The notes beneath the pieces were generated by a model, which saw only the letters and a list, made by a program, of their open reading frames with translations, did not search any database and was not told where the DNA came from. This document shows, piece after piece, positions 36,061 to 44,504 of a stretch of 64,000 nt of DNA (its first letter is position 1; every line of letters starts with the position of its first letter). The DNA lies in assembly GCF_026340655.1 (NCBI RefSeq), contig NZ_JAPEOZ010000001.1, positions 7,874,001 to 7,938,000 of the forward strand, written 5' to 3'. The translations under genes were made by a program, and so were the position numbers. Source of the stretch: Streptomyces sp. NBC_01275. Its GTDB lineage: Bacteria > Actinomycetota > Actinomycetes > Streptomycetales > Streptomycetaceae.

Positions 36061-36906
36061 CTACGGCGATCGGTGGGCGTTGTGCCGGACGGCGTCCGGG
36101 GCCGGGACGGCGCGGGACTGGACCAGGCGGTTTGCGGTGGTGGCCAGGTCCTGCTGGATGGCGTAGAGGCGGCGGGCAATCAGCTCCAGGCGGTGTGCCG
36201 TATCGGTGTCGGCTGCTCCCGGCTGGCGGGCGATCCGGTGCGAGGTGTGCTCGACGAGTCCGCGTACCGCGGCCAGAGGGCCGGCCTGTTCGTCGGCGAG
36301 CTGCGTGAGGATGGTCGCGAGCTGGGCCGACGCCGTGAGCGCCGCGCGGACGGCAGGCCGCGAAGGGGGGTCGGATCGGACAGGGATCAGGTGGAGGTCC
36401 TGTTCGATGCGACGCGCCTCCTGTGCCAGGCGCCGCAGTTTGTCCGCGGGAGGAGCGTGCCACGCGCCGTCGAGGTGGATTAGGTTGGCGATCAGATCGA
36501 GGCGCCCTGGCTGCGCCTGGACAGCGATCCATCGGCAGCCATGTTCCTTGCCGGGGATCTCGATGCCGGCGGCTCGTGCGAGCCGTTGAGCGACCTCGGC
36601 CCACTCCGGTCCGGTCAGTTCCCGGTCGTCCGGGTGAAGGCGGATGTCTAGGTGGAGGATTGCCCGCCGGTCGTCGTCGGGGCTGGCGGCGAACGGATGC
36701 TCCAGGTAGGGGTCTTCGAGGTGCTCGGCCCACTGGACGGACGTCCAGATCCTCTGCTCGTCGTCCAGGGTGAAGTAATCCAGGCCGGGCCAGCGGGCGA
36801 CGATCGTGTGCTCCGTCAGGCCCTCGTTCGGTGAAACCGGCCGCCCCAGCGCCTCTTCGAGCGGGTCGTGGGGCCGGTGGGTCCGCTCGTGCAGGCGGGG
36901 GATCAC
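36061..36906 (-). CDS. Relaxase-like protein lacking the HxH motif
   Basis: A 281-aa protein that resembles the N-terminal part of streptomycete MobA/VirD2-type relaxases: it begins MIPRLHER, has LHLDIRLHPDDRELTGPEWA near residue 90 and AQRLARAAGI, then GCRWIAVQAQPGRLDLIANL near 125. In active relatives the last block carries metal-binding histidines (as in DHIHIVATL, from memory); here they are replaced by RLDLIANL. The C-terminal half is helical. It is therefore probably not a nicking enzyme but could bind DNA or a true relaxase. GTG at 36906 overlaps the previous stop (GTGA). Confidence 0.6.
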   Translation of the reverse strand: MIPRLHERTHRPHDPLEEALGRPVSPNEGLTEHTIVARWPGLDYFTLDDEQRIWTSVQWAEHLEDPYLEHPFAASPDDDRRAILHLDIRLHPDDRELTGPEWAEVAQRLARAAGIEIPGKEHGCRWIAVQAQPGRLDLIANLIHLDGAWHAPPADKLRRLAQEARRIEQDLHLIPVRSDPPSRPAVRAALTASAQLATILTQLADEQAGPLAAVRGLVEHTSHRIARQPGAADTDTAHRLELIARRLYAIQQDLATTANRLVQSRAVPAPDAVRHNAHRSP

Positions 36907-37331
36907 CGGCCGCTCCGGATGTCGGCGATGTGCACGAGCTGGCCCAGGGCGGTGGTGGTGTACCAGCCGCAGTCGATCAGCTCGTCGCGGTCGGCGAACC
37001 GTGCGAGGAGGGTGTTCTCCATGGCCCGTAGATAGATCAGGCAGTCAGGGCAGCGGCGTGAGAGGTGCACGAGGTAGCGGGGGTGGGCGGTGACGTAGGA
37101 CTGGGCGCCGCCGGTCGCATCCCGCAGACGCCACCCGTCCTCGTCGGTCGGGGTGTGCCAGGAAGGGGCAACGACGCGCATCGCGTCGCCCCACAGTTCT
37201 CCGCCGGCCACCCCCTTCAGGACGACGACGGTGTCACCGGCCTGGAAGTGGGCGTGGGTGATGTCCCGGTCGGGGGTGAGCGGGTCGGGCGTCGGTGCGA
37301 AGACCGAGGAGGTGGGTGGGGGCTGGGACAT
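36903..37331 (-). CDS. Hypothetical protein with KOW/SH3-like N-terminal part
   Basis: A 142-aa protein; ATG with GGAAGGA 6 bases upstream. Residues 25-80 (FQAGDTVVVLKGVAGGELWG, then YVTAHPRYLVHL) look like a small beta-barrel. CPDCLIYL near 95 is a CxxC pair. No specific family is known to me. It is the first gene after palindrome copy 2 and is coupled to the relaxase-like gene, so the pair may act together. Confidence 0.72.
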   Translation of the reverse strand: MSQPPPTSSVFAPTPDPLTPDRDITHAHFQAGDTVVVLKGVAGGELWGDAMRVVAPSWHTPTDEDGWRLRDATGGAQSYVTAHPRYLVHLSRRCPDCLIYLRAMENTLLARFADRDELIDCGWYTTTALGQLVHIADIRSGR

Positions 37332-37381
37332 GAGTTCCTTCCGCGCGGTTGCTGGCGGGGTGGGAGCATCAATAGTCCGGA

Positions 37382-37422
37382 GGAACGCCGGTTTGGCTAA
37401 CCGGCGTTTCCCGGCTATGTTG
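37382..37422 (+). repeat. Conserved palindrome/CTATGTTG element, copy 2
   Basis: Stem AACGCCGGTT/AACCGGCGTT (37384-37393 and 37399-37408) with loop TGGCT, followed by GGCTATGTTG. The two outer stem pairs differ from copy 1 in a compensatory way. TTGGCT at 37393-37398 and TATGTT at 37416-37421 are 17 bases apart. It sits about 10 bases beyond the stop of the leftward gene at 37431 and about 50 bases before the next leftward gene. Confidence 0.75.
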
Positions 37423-37430
37423 CCCCGCCG

Positions 37431-37928
37431 TCAGCGGAAGGGGTTCTCCGTCCCGCGGTCCGCCTCACTGGCCGCGTCGAGGAGTTCGAGCAGGTCAGTG
37501 CCGTCGGCGTCGCGCTGGTCGATCCACCATCCGGCACGGGTGATGGAGCGGGCCTTCTCTTCCAGCTCCGCCCAGTCCGCCTCGTCCCAAGTGCCCTCGA
37601 CGACGAGCGCGGTGTGCGCGGCCGTCATCAGTTGGTGGCGGGAGCGCTCGCCCCAGTCCAGGGCCTTCTCCGGGCCCTCCAGCTGCGGCATGTCGAACTG
37701 CTTGGCCCACGCGACGGCTGCCTCCTGCTCCTCGGCACGCTTGGTCGCGAGCCACTCGTCCTTGGACTCGGAGTCGGCGTCGCGCGCCGCCTTCCAGCAG
37801 TTGGTGCAGTCCTTCGACGCGAGCCAACGGGCAAAGCCTGCCCGCTTGTCGGCAGGGCGATTGGACAGGTCATGATCCACGCTGTGGGAGCAGGCGTGCT
37901 CCACGGTCCAGTGCGTACGCACGGCCAT
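37431..37928 (-). CDS. Hypothetical Cys/His-containing conjugative-element protein
   Basis: A 165-aa protein; ATG with GAGGAG 8 bases upstream. The N-terminus has VEHACSHSVDHDLSNRPADK followed by CTNCWKA, a Cys/His set that may bind zinc. The rest is helical and acidic (TWDEADWAELEEKARSIT). Similar proteins are common on streptomycete conjugative elements; no role is assigned. It ends just before palindrome copy 2. Confidence 0.75.
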   Translation of the reverse strand: MAVRTHWTVEHACSHSVDHDLSNRPADKRAGFARWLASKDCTNCWKAARDADSESKDEWLATKRAEEQEAAVAWAKQFDMPQLEGPEKALDWGERSRHQLMTAAHTALVVEGTWDEADWAELEEKARSITRAGWWIDQRDADGTDLLELLDAASEADRGTENPFR

Positions 37929-37974
37929 AATTCGTTCTCCTCAAAAGGGGTTGGAAGGTGAGGGTGCGCCCAGA

Positions 37975-38992
37975 TCAGGGCGTCTTGTGCCGGCCTCGGA
38001 GTGGGCGGCGGTGTCGGCCGCGCGGCCGGTGTCCGGCGGGGCGGAGCTGTCGGCGCGCGGCGAGAAGGACGGCGAGGGCGAAGGCCGCGCCGGCGGCGGG
38101 GAGTACAGCGCTGGTGAGCGGGTCCCAGCGCTGAGAGTCGGGCGGAGATCTGGCGGCCCTGCACGGTCTCCAGGGCGCTGGCGAACTGGCTGCTCGTCTC
38201 CAGAAGTTCCTGCAGGCGGACCACCGGACCGGCGGCGTAGCCGCGCTGGACGGCTCCGAGGAGAGCGTTCGATGCGTCACCGGCGGTGTGGCCTTCGACG
38301 CCGCCGCGGATGAGTTCCTGGTACCCCCGGATGGCCGCGCAGCGCGACCACCGTCGAGTCGTTGTCCTCGACCAGGTAAGCGAGGGCGATCGACTGCCCG
38401 TCGGCGGCATATCACGGCTTGGTCAGCTCCGGCACGCCGCGCCGCTGCGCGGCCTGGGCCCTCTCGGTTCACATCTGCTGCTCCTTGTCGGTCAGCGGAG
38501 CCTTGTGGTGCTGGTCGGCGAGGTGGCTGGCGATAGAGCTGTGGTCCACCCAAGCGGTGAGGTGCGGCACAAGGCCGCTTGATGAGTGGGTTCGGCCTGG
38601 GAGCCAGGGGCGGCCGGCCGGTCGTGGGCCCGGCGGATCTCGGCAGCTGAGGCGGCCAGGCCGTCCAGGACGGCCCGCCGCGAGACCAGGTGCCGGGCTG
38701 GTGGCAGCTCGTCGAGCACGAGGCGGGCGGCATCGAGGAGGGCCTCGGCGTGCGGGGCGAGGTGAGTGGCGTACGCCTTCACCGGCGACTTGTCGCGGTG
38801 GGCTCGTGCGGCTGCGGCTGCGGCGGCGCCCGCGTGGACGGTACGGCCGTAGCGGTCGCGTGTCATGTCGAGCGCCGCCTCGCTCTCGCTGTCGATGACC
38901 GCCATCCGCAAGCGGAAGTCGCGTGCCCCGTTGGCCAGCTCGCGAGCTGTCGGCAAGGGGCCGTCAGGGGCCGGGCTGCTCGCGGGTGTCAT
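37975..38992 (-). pseudogene. Degraded gene with two stops and three frameshifts
   Basis: A single protein can be followed through several frames from the ATG at 38992 (ATGA overlap with the previous stop): an intact helical N-terminus of about 140 residues, a shift near 38570, then HLTAWVDHSSIASHLADQ, an in-frame TGA at 38469-38471, a second TGA at 38412-38414, SIALAYLVEDNDSTVVALRG, a shift in the CCCCC run near 38325, LLGAVQRGYAAGPVVRLQEL, a shift near 38138 and a C-terminal membrane segment VLPAAGAAFALAVLLAA. Several independent lesions make sequencing error an unlikely sole cause. Original function unknown; probably a membrane-anchored protein. Confidence 0.75.
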
Positions 38993-39576
38993 CGGGACCG
39001 CCCGCCGGTCGCGGCCGTCAGATGGACGGTCGGAGCGTACGTGGGCTTCGGCGGGATCGGCCGCGCTGCTGGCGGGGAGGTGGTGGGCGGTGCGGAGTGC
39101 TGCGTCGACCGGCCGGCGGCGGCCTGGGCGAGACGACTGCGGCGCTCCTGGAGCCCGTGTGGCCGGGCGGGGCGTGGCGGGCTGGCCGAGAGGGACGGGT
39201 CCAGGCGGATGTCGGCCTGCACGGTGTAGCCGTGACGGCGCAGGTCGTGGACGGCTTGGCGGGTGCGGCGGACTCCGTCGCGTTCGGGCTCGCTGAGCCG
39301 GTACAGGCCGGGTTTTCCGGGAACGGGCTCGAACTGCTCGCGCTCCAGGTACCAGTGGGCGAGGTGTGCGGGCAGGGCGGCGGTGAAGGAGACCACGAAG
39401 CCGTGTTCTTCGTGGTCGCCGAAGGCGAAGTGGGTGCCGGGTCGCAAGGGGGCGGGGTTCTCCTCGGGGCGTGGGCCGGAAGGGTCAGGGGCCGCGGTGC
39501 GCGGGCCGGGCCGCGGTGAGGGGACGGGCTGGCGCGGTGACGGGCAGGGCCGGGCGGCGGTGGGGTGCGATGCCAC
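38989..39576 (-). CDS. Hypothetical protein with flexible termini
   Basis: A 195-aa protein with GTG start. A compact middle part (residues 45-125: LRPGTHFAFGDHEEHGFVVS, LYRLSEPERDGVRRTRQAVH, GYTVQADIRLDPSL) is flanked by Pro/Arg-rich tails. The LYRLS... block resembles one in the gene at 34574, hinting at a shared module. It is the first gene of the leftward run that diverges from the 695-aa gene. Function unknown. Confidence 0.68.
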   Translation of the reverse strand: MASHPTAARPCPSPRQPVPSPRPGPRTAAPDPSGPRPEENPAPLRPGTHFAFGDHEEHGFVVSFTAALPAHLAHWYLEREQFEPVPGKPGLYRLSEPERDGVRRTRQAVHDLRRHGYTVQADIRLDPSLSASPPRPARPHGLQERRSRLAQAAAGRSTQHSAPPTTSPPAARPIPPKPTYAPTVHLTAATGGRSR

Positions 39577-39631
39577 AGAATTCCAGGCGGCACTTTCGTC
39601 AACTGGCGCTCGCCTGCCGCCGGGTACGACT

Positions 39632-39652
39632 ACTCTGCGTCCTGAGCAGAGT
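39632..39652. promoter_or_regulatory. Inverted repeat between divergent genes, possible operator
   Basis: ACTCTGC at 39632-39638 and GCAGAGT at 39646-39652 form a perfect 7-bp inverted repeat with a 7-base spacer. Half-sites are 14 bp apart centre to centre, close to the spacing expected for a dimeric repressor. It lies between the genes starting at 39576 (leftward) and 39844 (rightward). Confidence 0.4.
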
Positions 39653-39843
39653 GCGTGATCAGGAACGGGCGGGGCACATCGCGACAGGTTGGTGTGCTGG
39701 CAGCAGATCTGCAGGGGGTCCTGAGACAGCCGATTGAAAACCGGCCCCGTCTCTCAATGACCTCGTTGCCTCCGGAATGTCACGTGCGGTCTCCACGTCC
39801 CGCGCGCACCGCGGCGGGGCACCTGACGAGCGAGGTCTCATCA

Positions 39844-41931
39844 GTGAGTCCCACATCTGTACAGCTGACAGACGAGAACGGCGATCTCGTCCAGATCGAT
39901 CGCGTCCCCGGCCCACTTCCGGTTGCGGAGGCCAAGGAACTCGGCCAGCTCCGCCGGGCCATGCGCAACAATCCGCGCATCAACCTCTCGGACGAGGCGA
40001 TCGAGGTCGCGGTCGGCGGTTTCCTCGACATCCCGCGCCTGACCATCTTGGCCACACACAAGGACAACGTCGACGGGCTTAACTCCTTCTATGCGGGAGC
40101 CACGCAGCTCCTCGTACTTGAGGGACTGTTCGACGCAGAGAGCTTCTCCACAGTCCTCGGTAACCCGCGGTTGTCCGGTCAGGTCAAGGCCCCGCCAGCA
40201 CCAGCTCCCACCGGTGTCCGGAACGCATCCGGTGAGCTGCTGGCACAGCTCAAGATCGAGTACGACAGCCCCGCCCATGCACGCAAAGTCGTCGAGGACG
40301 TGGCACGCGAGACGCTGCGCCAGGAGGGGGCTGACTACAGCGACTCCATCCTCAGCAACGGTGTGATGACCCCGGTCGAGGCGGTACTCACCGAGTCCCA
40401 CTACGCCGACAACAGCCCGCTGACGCTCACCGCCGCACTTATCGACGGCACCTCGCGCCACGTCAGTGCCGCCGCAGCCCGCCACTACAACCCGGAGGCG
40501 ACAAGCCCCACAGAGCAAACCCGCACCATCGTCACCACCTTCGGCAACAACTTCGCCGCATCCCGAACCGCGCGCCGCCGCGCATACAACCGCGATGCCG
40601 AGCGCCACAACGCCGCTTTGGCACGCGACGGCCTGACCATGGCCACCCTGCGCCAGCTCCAGACCCGCGCCGTACCGGTCCGCCTGATCGTGGGCGCCGT
40701 CCTCAGCGAGGACGACGCCGACGACGTGCTCGCAGCTGCCGTCGCCACGGCCCAGAGCTCCCGGCATATCAGCATCAACCGCTGGAGCGACGCAGCCCAG
40801 GACGCCATGACTGCCCGCCGGATGGTCAACCACCTCCTACACCGGCAGATGGTCAGCCCGGCGTTCGCTGCACTGGTCGCCGACGAGGAACTGACGGCGG
40901 AGCAGATCACCTCCCTGGTGCCCGGGTGGGACAGCGGTCCGATGTACGGCCCCGACGGCCGTATCCACCCTCTGTGGCGGGCCGTGCTGATCGTCCACAC
41001 CCTGACGCGGTACAGGATTTTCGACGAGGCCAAGCGCTTCATTCGCAGCGACCGGGGCTTCGGGCAGGTCCGTGACGACCGTTACGCCGGGTTCCTTGGC
41101 GTGCTCATCGACATGCCCTGGCGGGCTGCCAAGCTGGCCACCACCGACGTGGCCCGACGTGCCTGGCGCAATGGAGGCGTCCTGTACCCGGGTGTCTTCG
41201 GCGACTGGGAGCCCGTGCCGGCCAGCGCCGAGCGGCTGCGCAAGCTCGCCGATGACGGCGACACCAATGCGCAGCACACCCTCACCGTGCTCGCTGGCAC
41301 CGCCTTGATTGCAGACGCCGTGCTGACGCGCGACACCGGCAGCAAGGTCGATGATGGCCGTGTGCCGTACCGGGCAACGCCGCCCGTCGTTCTCGCCCCG
41401 TGGACCTCAACGGTCCTGGGCCGCTGGCAGGCCAAGACCGTTGTAGAGAGCTTCGACCCCAACAAGGCTGGCGGCACCGGCGAAGGCAAATCGGTTCAGG
41501 CCCACTACACATACGCCCACGTCGATGAGGCCGGCGAGCCGATCCCGGACGGTGCCACCCACGAGATCCTCCTCGAGAAGCACCTGTTCACGCAGGCCAA
41601 CCCGGAACGTGCTGCCGACGAGCAGACGAAGCGCCGCCAGGAACAGAAGAAGCGGGAGGCAGAGCAGAAGATCACGCGGGAGGAACGGAACGAGAAGAGC
41701 CGCATCAACCTCCTCCACACCATCGGTGAGGCCCGCGCTGTCGTCGACCGCCTCACGGCAGAAGCCGCGGACTTTCCCTTCCCGCTGACGGAGCATCCGA
41801 TGGGTGGTCGGGCGGATTGGAAGCAAGTCCATCAAAACCTGCGCGACCTTGAGGAAGCACTGCTCGACGTGCGTCCGCCGACCGGGACCCAGCCCACACG
41901 GCTTCGCGATGCAGACCGGCGGGAGGTGTGA
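39844..41931 (+). CDS. Large hypothetical protein, weakly DndB/ParB-like (DGQHR) middle
   Basis: About 695 aa. I take the GTG at 39844 (GAGG about 8 bases upstream); longer in-frame starts lack coding character. Near residues 200-290, ALIDGTSRHVSAAAARHY, then RAVPVRLIVGAVLSEDDAD, then ISINRWSDAAQDAM, recall the DGQHR-type fold of DndB and ParB-like proteins (D-G-x-x-R, then V-P-V, then I-N), but the match is weak. A Lys/Glu/Arg coiled coil lies at about 590-640. It forms a rightward pair with the GIY-YIG-like gene, against the direction of all surrounding genes. Function unknown. Confidence 0.7.
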   Translation: MSPTSVQLTDENGDLVQIDRVPGPLPVAEAKELGQLRRAMRNNPRINLSDEAIEVAVGGFLDIPRLTILATHKDNVDGLNSFYAGATQLLVLEGLFDAESFSTVLGNPRLSGQVKAPPAPAPTGVRNASGELLAQLKIEYDSPAHARKVVEDVARETLRQEGADYSDSILSNGVMTPVEAVLTESHYADNSPLTLTAALIDGTSRHVSAAAARHYNPEATSPTEQTRTIVTTFGNNFAASRTARRRAYNRDAERHNAALARDGLTMATLRQLQTRAVPVRLIVGAVLSEDDADDVLAAAVATAQSSRHISINRWSDAAQDAMTARRMVNHLLHRQMVSPAFAALVADEELTAEQITSLVPGWDSGPMYGPDGRIHPLWRAVLIVHTLTRYRIFDEAKRFIRSDRGFGQVRDDRYAGFLGVLIDMPWRAAKLATTDVARRAWRNGGVLYPGVFGDWEPVPASAERLRKLADDGDTNAQHTLTVLAGTALIADAVLTRDTGSKVDDGRVPYRATPPVVLAPWTSTVLGRWQAKTVVESFDPNKAGGTGEGKSVQAHYTYAHVDEAGEPIPDGATHEILLEKHLFTQANPERAADEQTKRRQEQKKREAEQKITREERNEKSRINLLHTIGEARAVVDRLTAEAADFPFPLTEHPMGGRADWKQVHQNLRDLEEALLDVRPPTGTQPTRLRDADRREV

Positions 41932-41933
41932 CG

Positions 41934-42356
41934 ATGCCTCCGCACACGCTCACCGCAGACCAATCAATCGCCCAACGCTGGCGCCTCATCCTCGCCGCCA
42001 CCCCGATTCAGAAGGCACTCGTGGACCCGAGTGCCCCAGCGGACCCAGTCGTCGCCTGGGCGGTCGGTCCTGCGGACCCCACGGCGGGGCTGCCACTTGG
42101 CCCCGCCCTGTACCTCATGCTCGACGCGGCCTACCGGCCCCGATACTGCGGCCGTACGACCCAGTCGCTGAGGGCCCGTCTTCGGGGACACCGCCGGACG
42201 CGCCCGACCGAAGCTGCCCTTTGGCGATGGGCCCTGGCTGTCGCCGTTCGCCATGAGGCACAGCCCGTCGCGCGAGCGGAGGAGTGGATGCGAGCAGCCT
42301 TGACACCACCAGGTAACAAGATCCGCGCTGCGGGATGGGCCCATCCCCGGCAGTAG
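41934..42356 (+). CDS. GIY-YIG-like endonuclease domain protein
   Basis: A 140-aa protein. ALYLMLDAAYRPRYCGRTTQ with SLRARLRGHRR about residues 60-90 matches the GIY-YIG layout: LYL for GIY, YCG for YIG, the conserved Arg, and a following H. EEWMRAALTPPGNK near the C-terminus supplies the glutamate and asparagine expected there. The ATG at 41934 has GGAGG 7 bases upstream; a GTG at 41928 overlapping the previous stop is also in frame. Probably a stand-alone nuclease acting with the 695-aa protein; homing or restriction roles are both possible. Confidence 0.65.
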   Translation: MPPHTLTADQSIAQRWRLILAATPIQKALVDPSAPADPVVAWAVGPADPTAGLPLGPALYLMLDAAYRPRYCGRTTQSLRARLRGHRRTRPTEAALWRWALAVAVRHEAQPVARAEEWMRAALTPPGNKIRAAGWAHPRQ

Positions 42357-42512
42357 CATGCCGCAGCTGTAGCGACCTGGGAGCCGGGGGAGTCATCAGA
42401 ACGATGACTCCCGCGGCTCTGGCCAGGGCGAGGCAGGCGGCGCCGGTTAGGAGCGGCAGGGTACGGCGAGCGGTGCGGATGAGGGCTCCAGGGATCTGCG
42501 GGGCGGGAAGAA

Positions 42513-43278
42513 TCAGCGCGTACGAGCGGTCGTTGGGGCAGTCTTCGGCGATGCCAGCGGAAGGGCCGTGCTGGTGTGGGCGCCGAATGGCGGACGTTCA
42601 CATCGATGCCCTTGGCCGTGAGCTGCTGGACCACGCCGTGGACGCGAAGTGCGCGACCGCTGTCCCCGTAGGCGTCGGGAAGTAGGAACGCCGCTTGGTG
42701 CGGGTGGTACTGGAAGCCGTGGGCGTACAGCGTGATGCGGGCGTCCACCGGCACGCTCTCGTACGGTGCGCCGAGGGCTCCGTCGCCGTACAGGGTCAGG
42801 GTGAGGACTTGGTCGACCTATGGCGGGCCGGGCCGGTGCGGAGGCTCGGGCTACGTTCGTGAGCACTGCCTGCACGGCCTGCTTGTAGCGGGGCAGCACC
42901 CGCCGGACGACTCGAGCCGCCGCCCGGGCAGGATCCTTGGGAACGGCGATGCCGTTGGGTTCCTCGACGGCGTCGAAGTGGTGCGGCTTGATGTTCATGC
43001 CGACGGGGGCGAGCGGTGCGACGACGACCTGGTGCGGGTACCGGGGCCGGTCGGTCACGTACAGCCGCTGGTTGGCCGGCCTGTGGAGCACGGCGTCGTG
43101 GGTGAGGACGTACTGGCTGACGACATAGTCGACAAGACCGGTGTCCCAGAGCTGCTCGGTACGGGGGGAACTAGTCCGCGTACTGCGCGTGGCGCTGATA
43201 ATCGCTGGTCCAGATGCCCGGCAGGCGGCCGGCGAGGCCGGTGGCGAAGGCGGACAGATCGGTGCGGGGTGAGGTTAT
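42513..43278 (-). pseudogene. Degraded paralogue of the 34.6-kb hypothetical gene
   Basis: The frame opens at ATA (43278) with AGGA just upstream: ITSPRTDLSAFATGLAGRLP to HAQYAD, then TAG at 43171-43173, then a GGGGGG run (plus strand 43163-43168) where the frame shifts. The next part runs TEQLWDTGLVDYVVSQYVLT to VEEPNGIAVPKDPARAAARV; it shifts again near 42820 and continues VDQVLTLTLYGDGAL to GVVQQLTAKGIDVNVRHS. The EPNGIA...LPRYKQAV block matches the intact gene at 34574-35329. ATG-to-ATA and CAG-to-TAG are both transitions. Clearly a decayed gene. Confidence 0.8.
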
Positions 43279-43308
43279 GTGTTCCTGGAGGGAGGCGGCG
43301 GTACGGCG

Positions 43309-44226
43309 TCAGCGCGTGTGCCGTGGCGGCGCTGACCGGGGAGCTCGCGGCGGAAGGGACGGTGCACGAGCCGGGGTGGAGGGCAGCCGCGGTGCGGGCG
43401 CGAGCGAGGTGAAGGCCCGCATCCGGTCCTCGGCCACGTGCAGGACCTCTCCGAGGCTGCGGATCTCGGCAGCGGCGTCGGCGAGGTCGTAGGACAGGTC
43501 GAAGCCGTCGTCCTCCTTGGCTTCCTTGGCTTTCTCGCCGGCTGCTTCGAAGAACTCGCCGAGCTGTGCCAGCAGGCCGTCGGTGGGTTCCAGGATCTGA
43601 TGCAAAAGGGCAGCGGCATCCGCGTGCGACTCGGCTCCGTTGAGCCGGTCGGTCAGCTCGCGCAGCGCGTCGCCGTAGACGTAGGCGGGGCGACGGTCTG
43701 GTGTGCCGGGGACGTCCTGGGACGGGGGCGTCAGTTGGGGCGGGTGCACGTGGGGGCTTTCGTGGGCCAGAACGGGGTGCGGTAGCAGCCCGAGCTGGGC
43801 GAGGCGGTGATCGATCGCCTCGATCAAGGATTGGGCGCTGCCGCCGTGGCGGGCTTCGGGCCGCCGACGAGCGCCGGGGGCGTCGGAGGGGGCCGAGTCG
43901 TAGAGGACCTCGAACAGCGTCTGGTCGTCGGGGTGCTCGCGGGTCGCGATCCAGCCCTCGGGGTCGCCGGGCGGACGCTCGGAGGACGGTTCCTGCGGCG
44001 GACTGATAATCAGGTAGTTGTCGTCAGGGAGCGAGACGCGCACGATGTAGGCGCTGAGGCCGAACTCGATGTCGCATGGCAGTCCGCGCGCTCGCAGCGG
44101 CGTGGTGATGTGCGCGTGGCGACGCCACAGCTCCTGCCACCACGGCATGTTCACGTCGCGGTGGTCAGGAAGTGGCGCGATCGGAGTCGCGCGGGCGGCC
44201 GTAGCGTTCGCCTCGTCAGCGGCCAC
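43309..44226 (-). CDS. Hypothetical conjugative-element protein
   Basis: A 305-aa protein; GTG at 44226 with AGGAG 6 bases upstream. The N-terminal half (WWQELWRRHAHITTPLRARG, YIVRVSLPDDNYLIISPPQE, GWIATREHPDDQTLFEVLYD) is an alpha/beta domain; the C-terminal half is helical and acidic (FFEAAGEKAKEAKEDDGFDL), ending in a Pro/Arg-rich tail. No family recognised. Confidence 0.75.
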   Translation of the reverse strand: MAADEANATAARATPIAPLPDHRDVNMPWWQELWRRHAHITTPLRARGLPCDIEFGLSAYIVRVSLPDDNYLIISPPQEPSSERPPGDPEGWIATREHPDDQTLFEVLYDSAPSDAPGARRRPEARHGGSAQSLIEAIDHRLAQLGLLPHPVLAHESPHVHPPQLTPPSQDVPGTPDRRPAYVYGDALRELTDRLNGAESHADAAALLHQILEPTDGLLAQLGEFFEAAGEKAKEAKEDDGFDLSYDLADAAAEIRSLGEVLHVAEDRMRAFTSLAPAPRLPSTPARAPSLPPRAPRSAPPRHTR

Positions 44227-44458
44227 GGATTCTCCTGAGGGACGCCGGTCGGTGTGACGGAGGCGTTCGGCGAGCGAGGTCGGCTTCTGGCTTCGGGACC
44301 GGCCTGGAGTCGAGTTCGTACTCGTCGTAGGCGGCGATCAGGTCGTCTTCCAGCTGGGCTGCACGATCGGCGACTTGCGCCATGAGGTCGTCGTGCTCGG
44401 CCTGGCACTGCTGGTATTCGGCCCAGTCGGCGTCGCTGAAATGAGCGGGGCGGTTCAG
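44216..44458 (-). CDS. Small acidic helical protein, probable CTG start
   Basis: About 80 aa, predicted as one long acidic helix (FSDADWAEYQQCQAEHDDLM, then AAQLEDDLIAAYDEYELDSR) with a basic tail. AAGGA lies 5 bases before a CTG at 44458. The only canonical start further upstream would place the N-terminus deep in the next gene; a shorter ATG (MAQVADR) would cut the helix. Overlaps the start of the 43309-44226 gene by 11 bases, so translation is probably coupled. Role unknown. Confidence 0.55.
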   Translation of the reverse strand: MNRPAHFSDADWAEYQQCQAEHDDLMAQVADRAAQLEDDLIAAYDEYELDSRPVPKPEADLARRTPPSHRPASLRRIRGR

Positions 44459-44504
44459 AGCATTCCTTGGGATGTGGGTGGATCGGGCTTCGGGGCAGGC
44501 GCGG

